DNA of 64,000 bases, taken from assembly GCA_037039925.1 (NCBI GenBank), contig JAXRKP010000176.1:221616-285615 (forward strand). Direction: 5' to 3'. The position numbers and the translations under genes are program-made. Below are positions 60,370 to 64,000 of the stretch, piece by piece (within the stretch, counting starts at the first letter, position 1; every line of letters starts with the position of its first letter). The DNA is from Doris montereyensis. Lineage: Eukaryota > Mollusca > Gastropoda > Nudibranchia > Dorididae. The notes beneath the pieces were generated by a model. The model saw nothing but the letters and a program-made list of their open reading frames with translations. It was not told the origin of the DNA and made no database searches.

Positions 60370-61383
60370 ATGGTGTGTTGATTGAGTACATAGCTGTAGC
60401 CAATCAGTTATAGTCAGCACGCTAATATGATGCGCTTAAGAAGCAGTTGTGTTGATCAGATTACCATTGCTCACACATCCATTCTTATCTGTTGTTCACT
60501 GTTGATGACTGATTCTTATATCTGTACTGGTATTCACCGATGGGATGCAACTAGATCCTCATTCATTTTTCTGATTCCAAACACGGTGAATTCATAGAAT
60601 GAATAAATTCAATGCTCTTGATGTTTATGGTACATGCAAGATAAAAAAAAGGAATACAAAAAATGCATGTGTACATAATAATAAATATTTAGTTTTTTTA
60701 AGACCAAATAATATACTATGATAAAGAAAGACACACACAAAAGATCTAGATAAATGTGTACATATTGTAAAGAGAACACTAGGTTATTGTCATTGGCACG
60801 AAAGCTTCATACGGTCATATTTTGCCTTCGTGTTTACTTACCTTCCCTTGTGGCGAAATTTACACTGACGGACAGGTGTGCCACGTGCGATGATTAACCT
60901 TTTAACATGAAAATCTGATGAGTGAATTTATAATTTGCCAAGGAATGTGTTTATCATCGTTTTCGTGTTGCATGGGAATTCAAAGGTAACAGTGTCGAGA
61001 GCGCTCAGGCAGACCAGTTCAACTCAAGTTCATTGTAATAGAAGTGTATGTGTGCGTGTGCGCGCGTGTGTGTCTGTCTATTGGCAGGTATTAGATACAT
61101 AGTATGTATGGAAAGACTCATATTATATTATACACTTGTATATCCGTGAGTAGTACTACCGATATTACCCTAAATGGAATTGTTCAAGTATCTTTGAGAG
61201 TCAAGCGTAACATGTACCTGTGTATATCAATCAACATAGTATGTACATATCTGGCAACCAGTACGTAAATAAAACGTGTTTAGTTGAATTGTTTTGGCGT
61301 TTAGTCCTTAAGTCTGCATTTACCTTGAAAGTACGTACATGTATATGAGGAGTATTTGTATTTGTTATTTGAAGAAACCCGAA
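60370..61383. other. No recognisable gene
   Basis: Short (GT)n near 61030-61075. Nothing else supportable. Confidence 0.5.
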
Positions 61384-62450
61384 GCCAACGGCAGAGACTG
61401 AGAAAGATTTTGATAAAAGTCCACAGACACCATTCTGAGTTGGCAGAGACTGAGAAAGATTTTGATGAAAGTTCACAGACACCATTCTGAGTTGGCAGAG
61501 ACTGAGAATGATTTTGATGAAAGCATGCAGACGCCATTCTGAGTTGGCAGAGACTGAGAAAGATTTTGATGAAAACCCACAGACGTCATCCTGAGTTGGC
61601 AGATACTGAGAAAGATTTTGATGAAAGCCTGCAGACGCCATTCTGAGTTGGCAGAGACTGAGAATGATGTTGATAAAAGTCTGCAGACACCATTCTGAGT
61701 AGGCAGAGACTGAGAAAGATTTTGATGAAGGTCTGCAGACACCATTCTGAGTTGGCAGAGACTGAGAAAGATTTTGATGAAAGCCTGCAGACACCATTCT
61801 GAGTTGGCAGAGATTGAAAAAATTTTGATGAAAGCCTGCAGACAGCATTCTGAATTGGCAGAGACTGGGGAAGATTTTGATGAAAGCCTGCAGACGCCAT
61901 TCTGAGTTGGCAGAGACTGAGAAAGATTTTGATGAAAGTCCGCAGACGCCATTCTTAGTTGGCAGAGACTGAGAAAAATTTTGATGAAAGCCTGCATACG
62001 CCGTTCTGAGTTGGCAGGGACTGAGAAAGATTTTGATGAAAGCCCGCAGACGCCATTCTGAGTTGGCAGAGACTGGGAAAGATTTTGATGAAAGTCCGCA
62101 GACGCCATTCTGAGTTGGCAGAGACTGAGAAAGATTTTGATGAAAGCCTGCAGACACCATCCTGAGTTGGCAGAGATTGAAAAAGATTTTGACTGAGAAA
62201 TATTTTAATGAAAGCCCGCAGACACCATTCTGAGTTGGCAGAAACTGAGAAAGATTTTGATGAAAGCCCGCAGACACTATTCTGAGTTGGCAGAGACTGA
62301 GAAAGATTTTGATGAAAGCCCGCAGACGCCATTCTGAGTTGGCAGAGACTGAGAAAGAATTTGATGAAAGCCTGCATACGCCATTCTGCGTTGGCAGAGA
62401 CTGAGAAAAGTTTTGATGAAAGCCCGCAGACGCCCTTCTGAGTTGGCAAC
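61384..62450. repeat. Minisatellite, 52-bp unit, about 20 copies
   Basis: Each unit contains GTTGGCAGAG, then ACTGAGAAAGATTTTGATGA, then AAGCC(T/C)GCAGAC and CATTCTGA. The unit starts at 61439, 61491 and onward, every 52 bp. One unit near 62180 carries a partial internal duplication. On the minus strand all three frames are mostly open because the unit has no stop in any of them. Since 52 is not a multiple of 3, the frame rotates every copy. I do not regard the 348-codon frame at 61231-62277 as a gene. Confidence 0.96.
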
Positions 62451-62463
62451 ACTGCCGTCACAC

Positions 62464-62760
62464 TGGGGGACTCGGTAGCTCAGATAGAGGCAAGGTGTCG
62501 GCCTCTCAGCCAAAAAGGTAGTGGGGGCGCTAACGGTTGAACAATTTTCTCGTGTTTTTTCGAGCAAAATTTACCCTTGGTCCGGGTAGGTGGATCGACA
62601 CCTAGTCCCATCGGAGACGGACGATAAAAAGGATCACAACATTCTGTGCACGTTAAAGATCCTTTGGCTGTTTAAAGGGCAACCCGGGTAAATTAAAAAA
62701 AATTCTACCAAAAACTCCGAGACACCTTAGTTGTGGATGTGGGTAAATCAAATCAAATCA
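62464..62760 (+). mobile_element. tRNA-derived SINE, second family
   Basis: The head GGGGGACTCGGTAGCTCAGA holds an A box (GTAGCTCAGATAGAGG). The B box is decayed (near 62520-62535). The body includes GTCCGGGTAGGTGGATCGAC and TGTGCACGTTAAAGATCCTT, a block that I recall from widespread invertebrate SINEs. The 3' end is an AAATC repeat (AAATCAAATCAAATCAAA, 62744-62761), a typical SINE tail. It lies directly against the 52-bp minisatellite, so the left target duplication cannot be recognised. Confidence 0.78.
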
Positions 62761-62935
62761 AAGGCGTCGCATTTTGGGAGCAAGGCCACAGATGGGCGGT
62801 CTTTTCGTTATTTGCCTTCCTATTACTATTATTTGAAATGCGGTTCGGAGTGGTTACGTCCAATGAGTTTAAAACGAACAAATCACTATCTCTACTGACT
62901 GTTACCTTTTTGACACGTCATGGCATTTCTAAGCA

Positions 62936-63682
62936 CAGTCCGAGTCACACCATGTCTCTGGCACTAATTGGTGGGACCATGCTGACGATAGATAGTGTTT
63001 GGCCCGCACAGTCCGAGTCACACCATGCCTTTGGCACTAATTGGTGGGACCATGCTGACGATAGATAGTGTTTGGCCCGCACAGTCCGAGTTACACCATG
63101 CCTTTGGCACTAATTGGTGGGACCATGCTGACGATAGCTAGTGTTTGGCCCGCACAGTCCGAGTCACACCATGCCTTTGGCACTAATTGGTGGGACCATG
63201 CTGACGATAGCTAGTGTTTGGCCCGCACAGTCCGAGTCACACCATGCCTTTGGCACTAATTGGTGGGACCATGCTGACGATAGCTAGTGTTTGGCCCGCA
63301 CAGTCCGAGTCACACCATGCCTTTGGCACTAACACTAATTGGTGGGACCACGCTGACGATAGCTAGTGTTTGGCCCGCACAGTCCGAGTCACACCATGCC
63401 TTTGGCACTAACACTAATTGGTGGGACCATGCTGACGATAGCTAGTGTTTGGCCCGCACAGTCCGAGTCACACCATGCCTTTGGCACTAACACTAATTGG
63501 TGGGACCATGCTGACGATAGCTAGTGTTTGGCCCGCACAGTCCGAGTCACACCATGCCTTTGGCACTAATTGGTGGGACCATGCTGACGATAGCTAGTGT
63601 TTGGCCCGCACAGTCCGAGTCACACCATGCCTTTGGCACTAATTGGTGGGACCATGCTGACGATAGCTAGTGTTTGGCCCAT
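62936..63682. repeat. Minisatellite, 73-bp unit (79-bp variant), about 10 copies
   Basis: Unit starts at 62936 and 63009 (73 bp apart) and contains CAGTCCGAGTCACACCATG, CACTAATTGGTGGGACCATG, CTGACGATAG and TGTTTGGCCCGCA. Three adjacent copies (near 63300-63530) have an extra AACACT, giving 79 bp. The first two complete copies have GATAGATAG where later ones have GATAGCTAG. Variants are grouped along the array. Confidence 0.97.
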
Positions 63683-64000
63683 ATAATTATCTCTAGCGTC
63701 GTCATCTTGTTTTCTCAAACAATATTAATTTTGTCCACTAGCCACTCTGCCACAACTATTTAATTTTAATTGTCTTTCATCGCTGATAGTGTTCCCTTGT
63801 ATTGTTTTGCTCGTATTCATAATATTAACGCCATTAAGCACTTTCTTTCTTTCTTTCTTTTTTACCTAACTCAACGTAATTGTAAATTCTCTTGCTTTGT
63901 CGAAACTTGAGTCTTGCGATTCACTATTCTTTGGTTACGTCACGAAAATTGTCAAAACTTCAAATTGCCGAAAACGATGTCGCAAGATTAGTTCTTAAGA
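63683..64000. other. No recognisable gene; short (CTTT)n
   Basis: CTTTCTTTCTTTCTTTCTTTT at 63841-63860. Otherwise featureless AT-rich sequence to the window end. Confidence 0.6.

Noticed and set aside
61231..62277. 348-codon minus-strand open frame, the longest in the window
   Set aside because: It runs through the 52-bp minisatellite, where all three frames are stop-free. The short unique end has no family motif.

Overview
The window looks like repeat-rich intergenic DNA from an invertebrate animal, most likely a gastropod mollusc. The evidence for an animal is the mixture of Ty3/Gypsy gag, several LINE clades, a Penelope-like element, three piggyBac elements, PIF/Harbinger, pogo/Tigger and Crypton-like fragments, two tRNA-type SINEs, and kilobase-scale micro- and minisatellites. 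The mollusc assignment is inference. It rests on the gag type, the SINE and LINE families and the abundant CTAGATCT motif, which resemble what I know of mollusc genomes. I find no intact host gene. Every recognisable coding stretch is a broken transposable element (TE) or TE-like gene.

Layout. 0-10 kb: a gag fragment (1-530), a LINE tail (1740-2458), a foldback repeat (2625-2880), and minus-strand pieces of a large TE-like protein of unknown superfamily (2938-4165, 5430-6129, 8410-8640). piggyBac-1 (about 6130-8409) sits between the last two of these. A CR1-like LINE follows (8712-9960). 10-20 kb: a second copy of the unknown TE gene (10509-10990), a decayed LINE-A copy (11500-13015), and a Harbinger catalytic core (14290-14850) abutting a Harbinger element with clear terminal inverted repeats and a TAA target duplication (14872-16586). 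Then come an unrecognised coding remnant (16980-17470), a LINE-A tail, a pogo transposase and a Crypton-like first exon. 20-34 kb: another TE remnant, a LINE-A tail, LINE-B with a tandem-repeat tail (23628-24940), piggyBac-3 (25128-27806), a MADF-domain remnant, a long (CT)n array, and a HARBI1-like gene whose 5' half is duplicated (30110-33480). 34-43 kb: a pogo C-terminus, piggyBac-2 with perfect ends (34511-36800), a Penelope-like element with RT and GIY-YIG parts (37440-38570), a hammerhead-like motif (39661-39691), and a 5'-complete LINE-A (39960-42830). 43-64 kb: mostly tandem repeats, including a 5.4-kb minisatellite (48722-54140) and arrays with 50-, 52- and 73-bp units, plus two tRNA-derived SINEs (47704-47955 and 62464-62760) and one more LINE fragment.

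How the parts relate: this is a nested TE graveyard. The most informative parts are the three piggyBac elements, two of which carry GGGTC/GACCC palindromes just inside their ends. Other points of note are the nested Harbinger pair, the four-copy LINE-A family, the SINE with a perfect 15-bp target duplication, and the scattered pieces of an unclassified transposon family. That family is the best candidate here for something poorly described. I do not see a self-contained novel functional system. Superfamily names come from motifs read by eye and from memory of protein families; no database search was possible.
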